Shown: piece after piece, positions 51,892 through 58,799 of the stretch
Position numbering within the stretch: the first letter of the stretch is position 1
How the letters are laid out: each line of letters starts with the position of its first letter
From: Desulfobacca_B sp046538075
GTDB taxonomy: Bacteria; Desulfobacterota; Desulfobaccia; Desulfobaccales; Desulfobaccaceae
Assembly (NCBI GenBank): GCA_046538075.1
Contig: JBKHJN010000012.1
Coordinates: 1-64,000, forward strand
Direction of reading: 5' to 3'
Length of the DNA: 64,000 bases
The notes under the pieces: generated by a model
Told to the model about the DNA's origin: nothing
What the model saw: only the letters and a program-made list of their open reading frames with translations
The model's database searches: none
Program-made: the position numbers and the translations under genes

Positions 51892-51984
51892 TAGACCGCC
51901 ACCTTCCCCTGACCCATTTCCGGGGGGTAGGTTAGCATGGCGGAGGGCAGGCAAAAATTAATTTCAACCTAAAAAGGACAATCG

Positions 51985-53295
51985 GTGGTTAGCATTAACT
52001 CAGAAAGGCCGCGGGTGGCCTCCGGCGTAAGTCGCCTCGACTTTCTTTTAGGCGGACTGTTCATCGGCGACAATGTCATCTGGCACGATGAAGCCGGTAG
52101 TCTGGCCCAGGTCTTTTGTCTTAATTTCATCCAGGCCTCCCAGGTCGAGAATAAACCGATCATCTATGTCAGCTTTGACCGCTCCCCCAAAAACCTGCTG
52201 GACAAGTTGGGGCCGCTGGGGGAGTACTCCTTACTGACCATCCTGGACTGTTTTACCAATGGCAAGGGCTCGGGGTCTGATATATTCCTCAAATTTTACC
52301 AGGATAAAGAACCGGAACTGCTCTGCCGGATTATTAAGGTGGAAAAGCCCGGCGATCCCGAACAATTCATGGAGCAGCTCTACGGGGTACATGGTAAATT
52401 GGAGGGGGACGTTCGCTTTATCTTCGAAAGCATTACCGGCATGCAGGAACTGTGGGGCGGTGAAGAGCGCATTCTCAACTTTTATACCCACTCCTGTCCC
52501 CGCCTCTACGAATTGAACACCATTGCCTATTGGATCCTGGAGAAAGATGCTCACTCGGCCCGCTTCCGGGCCCAGATCAACCAGATTGCCCAGGTGACTA
52601 TAGAACTGGCCATCAAAAGAGGCACCACCTCCTTGACCATTCTGAAAGCGGAAAATCGTGACCAGGGCAATTTCCATAAACCTCATAATTACTGGGTCAA
52701 AGACTTAACCGTGGTCTTTGCCGACGAGAAGCGGACCTCGAGGCGGTTGGACCTGGGGCTGCGGCTGAAGGAATTTCGCGCCAAAAGAGGACTGTCCCAG
52801 GCCGAACTGGCCAAACTGGTAGGGGTTACTGCCAGCACCATCTCTCAGGTGGAAAGCAACCTAATTTACCCTTCCTTACCGGCCCTGTTGAAAATGGCTG
52901 AAGTCCTGTCGGTAAATGTCACCTCTTTCTTCCAGGATCAGAAAGAGGAGCAAAAACGGCTGATCTTTACGCCGGCGGAGGCGGTGGAGGTCAAACTTCC
53001 GGATCTGCCGGAGGGGGCAGTCCAGACCAAGCTCTTGTCCCCGGTAGACTTTGAGGCCAAAGCCGAACCATACCTTATCGAGATCCATCCCCAAATTACC
53101 TTGCCGGCGCATTTCTTTTTCCACAAAGGTGATGAAATCGGCTATCTGCTTTCCGGTCGATTGCAGGTCAAAGTGGATAAGGCGGTTTACACCTTAAGGG
53201 CTGGAGATCTGATCTACCTAACCTCTGAAATGCCCGCTCAATGGCGGAATCCAGGGACGGCGATCGCCAGGCTGCTGTGGATCAGAGTGAAATAG
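51985..53295 (+). CDS. RecA/KaiC-like domain fused to XRE helix-turn-helix and cupin
   Basis: 436 residues in three parts. Residues 1-250 resemble the RAD55/KaiC-like family (VASGVSRLDFLLGGLFIGDN, KPIIYVSFDRSPKNLLDKLG, VRFIFESITGMQELWGGEER). The Walker A loop is replaced by GLFIGDNVIWHDEAGSLAQ, so nucleotide binding may be lost. Residues about 255-315 are an XRE HTH (LKEFRAKRGLSQAELAKLVG, STISQVESNLIYPSLPALLK). Residues about 340-436 are a cupin (HFFFHKGDEIGYLLSGRLQV, LRAGDLIYLTSEMPAQWRN). XRE-cupin regulators sense small ligands. The start is GTG with AAAGGA upstream. Function is unassigned. Confidence 0.82.
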   Translation: MVSINSERPRVASGVSRLDFLLGGLFIGDNVIWHDEAGSLAQVFCLNFIQASQVENKPIIYVSFDRSPKNLLDKLGPLGEYSLLTILDCFTNGKGSGSDIFLKFYQDKEPELLCRIIKVEKPGDPEQFMEQLYGVHGKLEGDVRFIFESITGMQELWGGEERILNFYTHSCPRLYELNTIAYWILEKDAHSARFRAQINQIAQVTIELAIKRGTTSLTILKAENRDQGNFHKPHNYWVKDLTVVFADEKRTSRRLDLGLRLKEFRAKRGLSQAELAKLVGVTASTISQVESNLIYPSLPALLKMAEVLSVNVTSFFQDQKEEQKRLIFTPAEAVEVKLPDLPEGAVQTKLLSPVDFEAKAEPYLIEIHPQITLPAHFFFHKGDEIGYLLSGRLQVKVDKAVYTLRAGDLIYLTSEMPAQWRNPGTAIARLLWIRVK

Positions 53296-53332
53296 CCAGA
53301 GGAATTTCCTTCCTTAGCGAGAAAATTTTCCC

Positions 53333-53359
53333 TTGACAATTAGTCAGACTAATTATAAC
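53333..53359 (+). promoter_or_regulatory. promoter overlapped by a perfect palindromic operator
   Basis: TTGACA (53333-53338) is followed by TATAAC (53354-53359) with a 15-bp spacer. The spacer is occupied by the palindrome AATTAGTC-A-GACTAATT (53338-53354), which has 8-bp perfect arms. A repressor bound here would block RNA polymerase directly. The next gene starts at 53475. The adjacent XRE-cupin protein is a candidate binder. Confidence 0.6.
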
Positions 53360-53474
53360 TTGGGTAAAGTTAAGTCAAAATAATTGGCAAGCCAGTTGCG
53401 GCCCATTATCTGGTTGCCGGTTCTGAAAAATATACGGCCGAGACCGGTCCGAGATTAGTTAAAGCGAGGTTTTG

Positions 53475-53897
53475 ATGAAAGAATATAGATCGAAGTGGAT
53501 TCATGTCCTGGAATTCGGCTGCCAGGCTCCTCTAAAACTTTACGACCATTGCTCCTCCTGCCCCCGCTTCGGCGAGGATTGCCCGGATTTGCAGCTAGGG
53601 GTAGCAATTCTCCAGGGCAAAAAGAAGCTGGTTTATTCTTCCAATAGCGCAGCCGAGGGGGCGGTCCGGGCCAGTGATTTTAAGTGTCGGGCGCCGCTTG
53701 ATTATTTTGCCAAAACCCGGGAAAACTGTCCCCACCACGGCCGCTGCCGGGAAGAGGGGCTTCTTTTAGCCTTGCTGAATGGCAAGAAGCAGTTGGATTA
53801 CAGCCAGAGAGAGGTGATTCCTCTGCCGGTGCGTCGCGCCGCCCGCCCTTCCCCGGCCAAAGAGGAACCCGCCCACGGGGCTCAAGCTGAGGGTTGA
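53475..53897 (+). CDS. cysteine-rich protein with an internal duplication
   Basis: 140 residues, no known family recognised. Two repeats of about 45 residues align: FGCQAPLKLYDHCSSCP with GKKKLVYS at its end, and FKCRAPLDYFAKTRENCP with GKKQLDYS at its end. Each has three or four Cys (C...C-x2-C...C and C...C...C), so each repeat may bind zinc or a cluster. The C-terminal 30 residues are Pro/Ala-rich. GAGG lies 6 nt before the ATG at 53475. It is controlled by its own operator-like promoter and ended by its own terminator. Confidence 0.75.
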   Translation: MKEYRSKWIHVLEFGCQAPLKLYDHCSSCPRFGEDCPDLQLGVAILQGKKKLVYSSNSAAEGAVRASDFKCRAPLDYFAKTRENCPHHGRCREEGLLLALLNGKKQLDYSQREVIPLPVRRAARPSPAKEEPAHGAQAEG

Positions 53898-53915
53898 GGC
53901 GAATGCTATCCTAGG

Positions 53916-53950
53916 GGGCAGAGCTCTGCATAGCTCTGCCCTTATTTATA
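53916..53950 (+). terminator. intrinsic terminator of the cysteine-rich gene
   Basis: A 10-bp perfect stem GGGCAGAGCT/AGCTCTGCCC with loop CTGCAT is followed by TTATTTATAAT. Confidence 0.82.
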
Positions 53951-54064
53951 ATTATCAATGACTTTTGTATTACTAAAACCCACCACCTTTTACCCATATA
54001 CCTGAGGCTGCCCTCTGGTACGGCCTCATTGCCGTCCTAATCTCTAATATTAATGGCTCAAAAC

Positions 54065-54094
54065 TTGACAAGCGTCAAAATCATAACTTAAAAT
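54065..54094 (+). promoter_or_regulatory. promoter of the tRNA-Sec gene
   Basis: TTGACA (54065-54070), 18-bp spacer, TAAAAT (54089-54094), 21 bp before the first base of tRNA-Sec. Confidence 0.65.
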
Positions 54095-54115
54095 TACATA
54101 TATATCTCAAAGTAT

Positions 54116-54213
54116 GGAAGTGCAAGGCTCACTGGTGGGGCCCCCGGACTTCAAATCCGGTGTGCCGTTTGAGGAAAGCGGCGGGTGGGTTCGATTCCCA
54201 TGCACTTCCGCCA
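54116..54213 (+). tRNA. selC: tRNA-Sec (selenocysteine, anticodon TCA)
   Basis: 98 nt including CCA. The 8-bp acceptor stem GGAAGTGC/GCACTTCC, discriminator G, anticodon stem CCGGA/TCCGG with loop CTTCAAA (anticodon TCA at 54151-54153), a long variable arm (GTGTGCCG...AGCGGCG region) and T arm with GGTTCGATTCC are diagnostic. It implies that the host makes selenoproteins; no selA/selB or selenoprotein gene is in the window. Its 3' end is the junction with the integrated element. Confidence 0.95.
54190..54213 (+). other. probable left attachment site (attL) in tRNA-Sec
   Basis: The integrase gene ends 3 bp beyond the encoded CCA, the usual position of a tyrosine integrase whose target is the T arm and acceptor end of a tRNA. 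The matching attR lies outside the window, so the exact core cannot be given. Confidence 0.6.
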
Positions 54214-54216
54214 AAA

Positions 54217-55248
54217 TCATGAGTAGGTTTGTGAGTAGGTTTTAAAAAAATCATCGTCAAGATGGGCTATCGCCGTCCTCATTTGAGGGTCAATCAACTG
54301 CAAGTATCTTTCCGTGGTTTGAAAGTTGGTGTGGCCCAATAATTTAGAGATCATGGCCAACCCCACCTTTTTCCGGTCAAACAGATAAGACGCCACCCAA
54401 TGGCGGATGGCGTGGAAACCAAAATGTCTGACCCCGGCCCGTTTGCAGACCGTTCGCATTACCTTGCGGCGGTAAAGATAGGGGTTCCCAGTAACCGGGC
54501 TAGGGAAAACCCAATCGTCTGACCGCCGTTTTTCCCAGACCTGCCAAAGGACCTCATATAATCCGTCACTCATTGGAATATCCCGGTCGATCAAACTGCC
54601 GGTTTTATTTTTCCGGGACCTGAGCTTGACCACCTTGTGCTCAAAATTAACATCTTGCCAGGCCAACTGAGTGATTTCGCCAACCCGGGCCAGAGTTAAG
54701 ACCACCACCAAAAGAAAAGGACGATACTCCCCGGCGGCCATCAGAATGCGGCCCATTTCCTCTGGGGTGGGGATAACTTTTTGAGGCCTTTCCACCGGCA
54801 CCTTATCGACCAAAAACACCGGATTGGAAAGGATATGTCCCCGGCGTAAAGCCCAATTAAATAGGGTATTAAGTTCGGTGCGGTCTTTATTGAAGTTGTT
54901 GTTGGTGGGCCTGGTCAAGAGGTAATTTTCAACCAGGGTTGGGGTTATACTGGCAACCGGGGGATTGCCGGTAAAAGCTAAAAAACGTCGGAAAACGATC
55001 TTGCGGTATTCAACGGTTTTTGCAGCCTTTCGTCTTTCGGCTAAAGTTAAGTAACTGACCATCAAGGTCTCTAAGTCCAAGGCGGATAGACTCAGCTCTG
55101 ATGTTTGTTTTTGATCCCGGATCTGGGCCCGATGGTTCTCCATTGCGGTTCGGGCCTCGGCCTTGGTAACAAACCAGGCCCGGCTGTAGCGCTGCCCCCG
55201 CCACTGGAACTGATACCGCCAGCCCTTTTTTCCCTTCCATAGCGGCAT
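54217..55248 (-). CDS. tyrosine recombinase (phage-type integrase)
   Basis: 343 residues. An N-terminal arm-type domain (GWRYQFQWRGQRYSRAWFVT) and SAM-like core-binding domain precede the catalytic domain. Catalytic residues are visible: Arg in LTLARVGEITQLAWQD, Lys near RSRKNKTGSLI, H-x-x-R in GFHAIRHWVAS, His in LGHTNFQTTERYLQ with the nucleophile Tyr. The ATG at 55248 has GGAG 7 nt upstream. Its stop is 3 bp from tRNA-Sec. It overlaps the excisionase-like frame by 239 bp. Confidence 0.95.
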   Translation of the reverse strand: MPLWKGKKGWRYQFQWRGQRYSRAWFVTKAEARTAMENHRAQIRDQKQTSELSLSALDLETLMVSYLTLAERRKAAKTVEYRKIVFRRFLAFTGNPPVASITPTLVENYLLTRPTNNNFNKDRTELNTLFNWALRRGHILSNPVFLVDKVPVERPQKVIPTPEEMGRILMAAGEYRPFLLVVVLTLARVGEITQLAWQDVNFEHKVVKLRSRKNKTGSLIDRDIPMSDGLYEVLWQVWEKRRSDDWVFPSPVTGNPYLYRRKVMRTVCKRAGVRHFGFHAIRHWVASYLFDRKKVGLAMISKLLGHTNFQTTERYLQLIDPQMRTAIAHLDDDFFKTYSQTYS

Positions 55249-55387
55249 AAACCGTCTCCGGCCTAAATCTCAGAACTTTGATCCCGGCAGGATAAAACCC
55301 CCCTAACAGGTGCCTTTTCTTATATACCGTTTTGACGGAAATTCGCAAGAGGTCGGCTACTTGTTCCACGGTCAATAACGGCTCCAT
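55010..55387 (-). CDS. excisionase-like HTH protein overlapping the integrase
   Basis: Residues 1-52 (LLTVEQVADLLRISVKTVYK, FYPAGIKVLRFRPETVYAAM) are a MerR/excisionase-type HTH_17 domain. The frame then runs on for 73 codons inside the integrase gene in another phase, where its sequence (for example LAVSVPVAGAALQPGLVCYQ) has no family character. Either the real protein has an unstructured tail or translation shifts into the integrase frame. The shift needed is +1, near an A6 run in the sixth to eighth integrase codons. It should control excision direction. Confidence 0.7.
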   Translation of the reverse strand: MEPLLTVEQVADLLRISVKTVYKKRHLLGGFYPAGIKVLRFRPETVYAAMEGKKGLAVSVPVAGAALQPGLVCYQGRGPNRNGEPSGPDPGSKTNIRAESIRLGLRDLDGQLLNFSRKTKGCKNR

Positions 55388-55455
55388 GGAAAAAATTAAA
55401 GCATAATACGTAATTTTTGTAAAGAAATTTTTTATTCAATTCACTTAAGACCAGT

Positions 55456-55486
55456 AAAAAAAAATAAGCCAGGCAAGGCCCGGCTT
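55456..55486 (-). terminator. terminator of the repressor gene (leftward)
   Basis: On the minus strand AAGCCGGGCCTTGCCTGGCTT folds with one mismatch and is followed by ATTTTTTTTT (forward A-run 55456-55464). It ends the repressor transcript before the excisionase gene. Confidence 0.75.
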
Positions 55487-55514
55487 AATAAAAAAAATTA
55501 ACAGAGTTTAGGGT

Positions 55515-55976
55515 TTATTTGGCCTTTAGGATCATTTCCAGCATAGCAATCAACCCCTTCTTGATATCGGGGTTAATAATGCCGTTGTGCACCAGGGCAT
55601 AAACTTCAAGCATCCGTAACAAGAGGGTGCGCTGATCTTCTGATTCCACCTCACAGACATAATTCAGCAGCTTGCGGAACTCAGGCGTCCCGATTATTTC
55701 TAATGGCATTAGAAGCTCCCGAGGTTCAATTGCGAAAACTTCAGCTAACTTTTCAAGCGTCTGCTTGCCAATTCCCCTTTTCCTGGTGGGATTGAGGATT
55801 TGGTTTACATAGACGTCCGTGCATCCCATTTTTTTAGCCAAGTCCCTCTGACTGAGACCTCTTTCCAGCATTATCCGACGCACATTACTGCTGATTGTCT
55901 GGTCTAAGAAATATGGGGCTTCTTTCGTTTCGGTATCTTCAGATTTGCAAATTTCTAAGTCATGCTGATCACTCAT
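55515..55976 (-). CDS. XRE-family phage repressor
   Basis: 153 residues. The HTH spans about 28-85: ISSNVRRIMLERGLSQRDLA, KKMGCTDVYVNQILN and TLEKLAEVFAIEPRELLMP. The C-terminal 60 residues are helical (LLNYVCEVESEDQRTLLLRM) and lack a LexA/CI-type Ser-Lys peptidase, so induction by RecA-driven self-cleavage is not expected. It is divergent from the replication genes, the position of a CI-like lysogeny repressor. Confidence 0.85.
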   Translation of the reverse strand: MSDQHDLEICKSEDTETKEAPYFLDQTISSNVRRIMLERGLSQRDLAKKMGCTDVYVNQILNPTRKRGIGKQTLEKLAEVFAIEPRELLMPLEIIGTPEFRKLLNYVCEVESEDQRTLLLRMLEVYALVHNGIINPDIKKGLIAMLEMILKAK

Positions 55977-56047
55977 ATTACAGCCCCAATGTCCTTATTA
56001 GCACATGATATGAGAAAAGCCAACAAAAAAAACTCAAAGTAAATTAC

Positions 56048-56074
56048 CTAAAATTTTTATTGACAAAAATTTAG
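56048..56074. promoter_or_regulatory. candidate phage operator and promoter
   Basis: CTAAAATTTTT and AAAAATTTAG flank ATTGAC as an imperfect inverted repeat (56048-56074) containing TTGACA (56060-56065). A second inverted repeat, TAACCA/TGGTTA, lies at 56092-56111. Both sit between the repressor and the replication genes, where an operator is expected. Confidence 0.45.
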
Positions 56075-56229
56075 TAATATGCTTAAGTTTGTAACCAAAC
56101 ATATATGGTTATTTCCCGCAAGATTAGTGCCACAGTTATAAAGCCGATTTTAAAGGGAAATCGAATTAAATTGTTTAATTGCTCCCACATAATGTTTAAC
56201 AGATTGAACTAAATGGGAAAAAAATGAAT

Positions 56230-56246
56230 AAAGCCTTTGAGGCTTT
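56230..56246 (+). terminator. small hairpin in the repressor-replication intergenic region
   Basis: AAAGCCT-TTG-AGGCTTT, a 7-bp perfect stem with a 3-nt loop, followed by AATTATTGTCTTAG. It could be an early terminator on the rightward leader. The rest of 55977-56416 is A+T-rich and has no convincing gene. Confidence 0.4.
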
Positions 56247-56416
56247 AATTATTGTCTTAGCTCCGACGGCGATAACTTTTTCGGTTAGGCCTTAGGCCAT
56301 AGAAAAGACTTGACAAACTCAAATAGGTTTAGGAATATGAAGGTGCTGAAACTCGAAGGGGCCGTTGACCCCGGCCAAAGCGGTCATTTTTTATATTACA
56401 ATTTGACAACCTGTTT

Positions 56417-56512
56417 CCCGCTAGTGTCCCGGTTACCGCAAGGGCCGGGGGGTCTCCTTTCGAGCCTCAGCAGCGCTAGCGGGATTTTTGTTTTTATGCT
56501 GAGGTGAAAATG
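56417..56512 (+). promoter_or_regulatory. structured leader of the replication gene with Shine-Dalgarno pairing
   Basis: CCCGCTAG (56417-56424) pairs perfectly with CTAGCGGG (56476-56483), which is followed by ATTTTTGTTTTTA, a terminator-like shape. Within its loop CCCGG (56428-56432) pairs with CCGGG (56445-56449). CCTCAGCA (56465-56472), also in that loop, is an exact complement of TGCTGAGG (56497-56504), which holds the Shine-Dalgarno of the gene at 56510. The two long-range pairings cross, so they form a pseudoknot or switch. Confidence 0.55.
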
Positions 56513-57508
56513 GGAAAAGCCTGGGGGCGCCTTTATGCTGGGACAAGAAATCACCGGAAAGTAAAAATCCTCCGACAAAGATGCCCGGAGGCCTGGTGGG
56601 TTATTTACCCACTTTTGGAGCTGGCCTTTGAATCTGACGATGGCGGATTAATTTATATAGACCACGACCTGCCCTTCAGTTTAGAAGAGCTTGCCGCTGA
56701 TGTTTATTGCGAACCTGAATTGTTGGAAAAAGCTCTAAAAATTATGGAAACTCTTAAATTGGTTTCCTATGAAAACGGGTTTATTCGATTCCTTTCTTAT
56801 GAGGACCGTCAATTTCAATCAGACGATTCCAAAGAAAGAGTCAAGCGGTATCGGGAGAAAATCAAACAAGAAAAGAAAAAAGACAGTGACGGTAACGGTG
56901 ATGTAACGTTACAAAACAGTGACGGTAACGGTGATGTAACGCCCCCAGAACAGAACAGAACAGAACAGAGTACAGAACATAATAATACTAGAAGGTGCGC
57001 TGAAAAAACCAGCGCACCCTCTCTCGCTTCAAATTCTGATTGGTTTGATAAAAAATTCTGGCCCACCTATCCATCCCGCAACGGTCGGAAACCGGGCAGG
57101 GCTGAGGCCCGGAAAGCTTATCTTGATGTCCGCAAGCAAAAGGACTGGCCCGGAGAGGATGCAGTCCTTGCCGCCCTTATTGCCCAAATAGAGCATAAAA
57201 ACTGGTGCGACGAGCAAGGGAAATTCTGTCCGGAGTTTCCCGATGCGGCGCGCTGGTTCAAGAAAAAGCGGTGGACGGACGAAATCAACCTGCTTCCCGC
57301 CCCGGTCCCTTATAACCCCAAAAAAATGAGGATGCCGGACGATGTAGTTTTCCCGGACCCTAATTGCCCGATCTGCGGCGGCTCCGGTGCAGTCGATCAG
57401 CCGGACGGTTCCTGCAAACCATGCACTTGTTTAAAAAAAACAGAGGAACTGAAACCAAATGACCGTAAAGCAACTCTCTCATTACCAACATTTCGACCCG
57501 GAAGCTGA
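56510..57508 (+). CDS. phage replisome organiser / replication initiator
   Basis: 332 residues. The N-terminal ~110 residues are a winged-helix replisome-organiser domain (GRLYAGTRNHRKVKILRQRC, WWVIYPLLELAFESDDGGLI, SKERVKRYREKIKQEK). A low-complexity linker contains two 11-residue repeats (SDGNGDVTLQN and SDGNGDVTPPE). The C-terminal half has FWPTYPSRNGRKPGRAEARK and a zinc-ribbon-like PNCPICGGSGAVD...CKPCTC. GAGGTG precedes the ATG at 56510. It should bind the origin and recruit the DnaB encoded next, whose start it overlaps by 50 bp. Confidence 0.82.
   Translation: MGKAWGRLYAGTRNHRKVKILRQRCPEAWWVIYPLLELAFESDDGGLIYIDHDLPFSLEELAADVYCEPELLEKALKIMETLKLVSYENGFIRFLSYEDRQFQSDDSKERVKRYREKIKQEKKKDSDGNGDVTLQNSDGNGDVTPPEQNRTEQSTEHNNTRRCAEKTSAPSLASNSDWFDKKFWPTYPSRNGRKPGRAEARKAYLDVRKQKDWPGEDAVLAALIAQIEHKNWCDEQGKFCPEFPDAARWFKKKRWTDEINLLPAPVPYNPKKMRMPDDVVFPDPNCPICGGSGAVDQPDGSCKPCTCLKKTEELKPNDRKATLSLPTFRPGS
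56883..56941 (+). repeat. two 26-bp direct repeats inside the replication gene (iteron-like)
   Basis: The 26-bp unit beginning ACAGTGACGGTAACGG occurs identically at 56883-56908 and 56916-56941 with a 33-bp period (11 codons). A palindrome GTAACGTTAC lies at 56903-56912, and four tandem CAGAA units follow at about 56946-56966. Iterons inside the initiator gene mark the origin of lambda, so this is a candidate phage origin. Confidence 0.55.
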
Positions 57509-58799
57509 GCAAGCCGTCCTGGGGGCTATCCTGTTCAAACCAGAGGCCCTCTGCGATGTGCTGACGGTTTTATCTCCTAAAGACTTCGGCTCGGAACGTC
57601 ACCGAAAAATCTTTAAGGGGTTGATCGAACTGGATAAAAACCAAACCCCCATCGACCTGGTTAGCCTGACCGGCTATTTCAAAGACAAGGGGGAGCTCGA
57701 TGAAACCGGTGGCCCGGTATATCTGGCCGGCCTCAGCGATAATGTAGCGACCGCCGCCAATATCATGTTCTACGCCAAGCGGGTCAAAACCAAAGCCAGC
57801 CTCAGAGAACTGAAAAGCTTTTCTGACGACATTAGTGCCTCTCTTCAAGACCAGATAGATGATCCGGGGGAATTTAGAGACTGGATTGAAGCCCGTTTAT
57901 TCGAGATCGGTCAAGAGTTTGAAAACACAACCTATTTTGAAACCATACCGGAACGGCTTGACTGCGAAGTTGGCGTGCTCCAGCAGATTCAACAACAAAA
58001 AGCCCAGGTCGGGTTATCCACCGGCTATTTCGATCTAGACGACTTAATGACCTGGAAGCCCGGAGAACTGACAATCCTGGCGGCGCGGCCCTCTATGGGC
58101 AAGACCAACCTAGCCCTAAACTTTGCTCTCCGGTCAGCTAAAACCGGGGCGGCAATCAATTTCACGTCCTTAGAAATGGCGAACAGCCCCATAGCACGCC
58201 GGATTTTAGCCATTGAAAGCCGGGTGGATGCTTGCCGTATTTTCAAGGTATGGCTGGGCCAAGAACATTGGGCGGCCATTAAACACGCCAAAACTGAATT
58301 GCACAACCTGAAAATGACCCTGGATTTTCGGCCCACGCAATCCATCATGGAAATACGGTCACAGGCCCGCTGGACCAAAATCAAGCACGGCTTAGACCTG
58401 CTGATCATTGACTACCTGCAACTGATCAAATCTTACCGCCGGGGGCGGTCCCGGGAAGAAGAGGTGGCGGAAACCTCCCGAGGCCTGAAAGCCCTGGCCG
58501 GCGAACTTAAAATACCCATCCTGGTAATTGCCCAACTTAACCGGAAGTGTGAAGAACGGCCCAACAAGCGTCCCAAGCTCTCGGACCTGCGCGAATCCGG
58601 CGCCATTGAACAGGACGCCGATGCGGTGCTTTTCCTATACCGGGATGAATATTACCGGGGCGAGAACGCCAACGAAAAGGGGGTTGCAGAACTAAATATA
58701 GCCAAAAACCGCAACGGCCGCACTGGCATGGTTAAGCTGGCCTACCAAGAAGATTATCTAAGATTCGAGGATCATATAGAACATGCTGAACAAAATTGA
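57459..58799 (+). CDS. dnaB: phage-encoded replicative DNA helicase (DnaB family)
   Basis: 446 residues. The N-terminal domain has DPEAEQAVLGAILFKPEAL and PKDFGSERHRKIF, the DnaB/primase-contact domain. The RecA-like motor has Walker A in ILAARPSMGKTNLALNFALR, the H1a block INFTSLEMANSPIARRIL, Walker B in GLDLLIIDYLQLIKS and LADLRESGAIEQDAD-type sequence (LSDLRESGAIEQDADAVLFL). All are full length. The host copy is not in this window. Confidence 0.94.
   Translation: MTVKQLSHYQHFDPEAEQAVLGAILFKPEALCDVLTVLSPKDFGSERHRKIFKGLIELDKNQTPIDLVSLTGYFKDKGELDETGGPVYLAGLSDNVATAANIMFYAKRVKTKASLRELKSFSDDISASLQDQIDDPGEFRDWIEARLFEIGQEFENTTYFETIPERLDCEVGVLQQIQQQKAQVGLSTGYFDLDDLMTWKPGELTILAARPSMGKTNLALNFALRSAKTGAAINFTSLEMANSPIARRILAIESRVDACRIFKVWLGQEHWAAIKHAKTELHNLKMTLDFRPTQSIMEIRSQARWTKIKHGLDLLIIDYLQLIKSYRRGRSREEEVAETSRGLKALAGELKIPILVIAQLNRKCEERPNKRPKLSDLRESGAIEQDADAVLFLYRDEYYRGENANEKGVAELNIAKNRNGRTGMVKLAYQEDYLRFEDHIEHAEQN

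Noticed and set aside
54217..54245. Tandem GTGAGTAGGTTT next to tRNA-Sec as an attachment-site repeat
   Set aside because: The repeat encodes the integrase C terminus (T-Y-S-Q-T-Y-S), so it is explained by coding sequence.
55195..55260. Programmed -1 frameshift at the A6 run between excisionase and integrase
   Set aside because: The frames are offset by +1, so the common -1 slip on A-AAA-AAG would not join them, and the integrase has its own GGAG ribosome site. Kept only as a weak +1 hypothesis.
56337..56507. A 57-residue open frame (starts MKVLKLEGAVDPGQ) before the replication gene
   Set aside because: Its second half is the structured leader with perfect complementary arms, composition is not protein-like, and no family character is visible. 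A leader peptide is possible but unsupported.
56883..56966. The direct repeats as a CRISPR array
   Set aside because: There are only two units with a 7-bp gap, they lie in frame inside a coding sequence, and no cas gene is present. No CRISPR array was seen anywhere in the window.
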